Below the pieces are notes generated by a model that was not told where the DNA came from, made no database searches, and saw only the letters and a program-made list of their open reading frames with translations. A program made the translations under genes and the position numbers. Below, piece after piece: positions 5,997-6,360 of a stretch of 6,360 bases of DNA. The DNA is from Rhodobacter sp. Its GTDB lineage: Bacteria > Pseudomonadota > Alphaproteobacteria > Rhodobacterales > Rhodobacteraceae. Location of the stretch: positions 1-6,360 of the forward strand of contig PNND01000227.1 in assembly GCA_013824045.1 (NCBI GenBank). The letters are read 5' to 3'. Every line of letters starts with the position of its first letter. The stretch's first letter is position 1.

Positions 5997-6122
5997 GATT
6001 AGCACAGTCACACGCTGTCGTTCAGAGCCATTCATCAACCGGTCATCCACATTCGGCGCAACCCGCCCGCAATCATCACTCGCCTGCATGTCCTAAAGCT
6101 CTTCGTTCTTCCAGCCCTGACA

Positions 6123-6150
6123 TTAATACTAGTTGACTAGCTTTGGTCCA
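6123..6150 (-). promoter_or_regulatory. Candidate minus-strand promoter with palindromic spacer
   Basis: On the minus strand, TGGACC (6150-6145) is followed after 16 bases by TATTAA (6128-6123), a 4/6 plus 4/6 match to the housekeeping consensus. The spacer contains the 12-base palindrome CTAGT-TG-ACTAG (6129-6140), positioned like a repressor operator. Transcription would begin near 6116, giving a leader of about 146 bases before GTG 5970. CTAG is generally rare in bacterial DNA, so two copies here stand out. Confidence 0.35.
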
Positions 6151-6299
6151 CCCGGCATCCCACTGAATTCGAAAGCTGTGCGCAAAGTGATCACCGATTG
6201 AACAGCTGTCGTTGTGGATGTGCCGCAGTGAACCAGAAAACCGATCCTCCCGCGGCATCGGAAGGCAAAGGCGCCGCTGCCGGCGATCGTTTTGGAATG

Positions 6300-6304
6300 A
6301 AGGA
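6300..6304 (+). promoter_or_regulatory. Ribosome binding site for the gene starting at 6311
   Basis: AAGGA lies 6 bases before the ATG at 6311. The other nearby ATG (6297, a different frame) has only GGA directly abutting it and no proper site. Confidence 0.55.
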
Positions 6305-6310
6305 ATTGGT

Positions 6311-6360
6311 ATGCCCGTTTCAGGACTGTTCCCCCGGCTTCCTGCCGCTCTCGCCCTCGC
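6311..6360 (+). CDS. Start of an exported protein gene, cut off by the window end
   Basis: Only about 16 codons are visible: MPVSGLFPRLPAALAL, with an arginine followed by a hydrophobic run like the start of a signal peptide. AAGGA 6 bases upstream supports the start. It is transcribed away from the Wzz/kinase operon across 340 bases. A polysaccharide export (Wza-type) or other surface protein would fit the locus, but nothing in these residues proves it. A competing frame from the ATG at 6297 also stays open to the end of the window. Confidence 0.5.
   Translation, partial: MPVSGLFPRLPAALAL

Larger units (their letters stand above)
5971..6310. promoter_or_regulatory. Divergent control region of the polysaccharide operon and the 6311 gene
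   Basis: These 340 bases hold no convincing gene. From right to left they contain: a small CGCCG/CGGCG hairpin (6272-6285); an imperfect inverted repeat CCGAT...ATCGG (6241-6261); the perfect palindrome GTGATCAC (6187-6194); the TGTGCGCAAA word (6177-6186); a candidate minus-strand promoter with an internal palindrome (6123-6150); and a GC hairpin next to the minus-strand start (5978-5996). I found no good -35/-10 pair for the plus-strand gene. Confidence 0.6.

Noticed and set aside
5179..6096. Plus-strand open frame of 305 codons opposite the Wzz gene
   Set aside because: It is the antisense shadow of a well-supported Wzz-family gene. The protein is rich in Arg, Gln and His with no recognisable domain, which is typical of reverse-frame reading of GC-rich DNA.
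6198..6203. TTGAAC as a -35 box for the plus-strand gene at 6311
   Set aside because: Seventeen bases downstream the sequence is TGCCGC, which is not a credible -10 element.
6076..6258. Minus-strand frame of 60 codons upstream of the Wzz gene
   Set aside because: The sequence before the ATG (GGCGCCTTTGCCTTCCG) has no ribosome site, the protein matches no family I know, and it spans the candidate promoter.
1..6360. CRISPR arrays, tRNA/rRNA genes, insertion sequences, attachment sites
   Set aside because: No regularly spaced repeats, no cloverleaf or rRNA-like stretches, no transposase or integrase reading frame, and no long terminal inverted repeats were seen on either strand.

Overview
The window looks like chromosomal DNA from an alphaproteobacterium of the Rhodobacteraceae (Roseobacter-type). 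This rests on high GC with C/G-ending codons, a protein with a VPLPA-type C-terminal sorting signal (a PEP-CTERM-like class I associate mainly with Rhodobacterales), and the family resemblances of the flanking genes. The assignment comes from reading the sequence, not from a search.

Left part (1-2653), metabolic genes. The window opens inside a plus-strand gene whose visible 302 residues are the GcvT-like (folate-binding) C-terminal half of a dimethylglycine/sarcosine dehydrogenase-type FAD oxidoreductase. Convergent with it is a small class I SAM methyltransferase (minus, start at 1677). Divergent from that, across a 73-base gap, is a choline kinase/APH-fold phosphotransferase (plus, 1751-2653). 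The short spacer between the two convergent genes (911-1029) holds a hairpin and two facing copies of a short related motif. The divergent gap holds an operator-like inverted repeat.

Middle (2654-3666). A 254-base, relatively AT-rich intergenic region leads to a secreted protein of 220 aa with a signal peptide and a C-terminal VPLPA + hydrophobic helix + RRRK tail. It ends in a textbook intrinsic terminator (7-bp GC stem, TTCG loop, T-rich tail). A tandem 18-base repeat lies between this terminator and the end of the next, convergent gene.

Right part (3667-6360), exopolysaccharide locus. On the minus strand a Wzz/GumC-type polysaccharide co-polymerase gene (GTG start at 5970 or 5949) is followed after 3 bases by a CpsD/CapB-type cytoplasmic ATPase/tyrosine kinase gene (4497-3667). 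Together they form a two-gene operon for control of polysaccharide chain length and export. A 340-base divergent control region (5971-6310) separates them from a plus-strand gene that starts at 6311 and runs off the window; only about 16 codons are visible.

How it may fit together: the sorting-signal protein and the polysaccharide operon are plausibly parts of one cell-surface/biofilm programme. Their upstream regions share two short words, TTTGCGCACA and GTATTAAT, in the same order and orientation relative to the gene. This is the most interesting unexplained signal in the window, though chance cannot be excluded. No RNA genes, CRISPR arrays, insertion sequences or attachment sites were seen.
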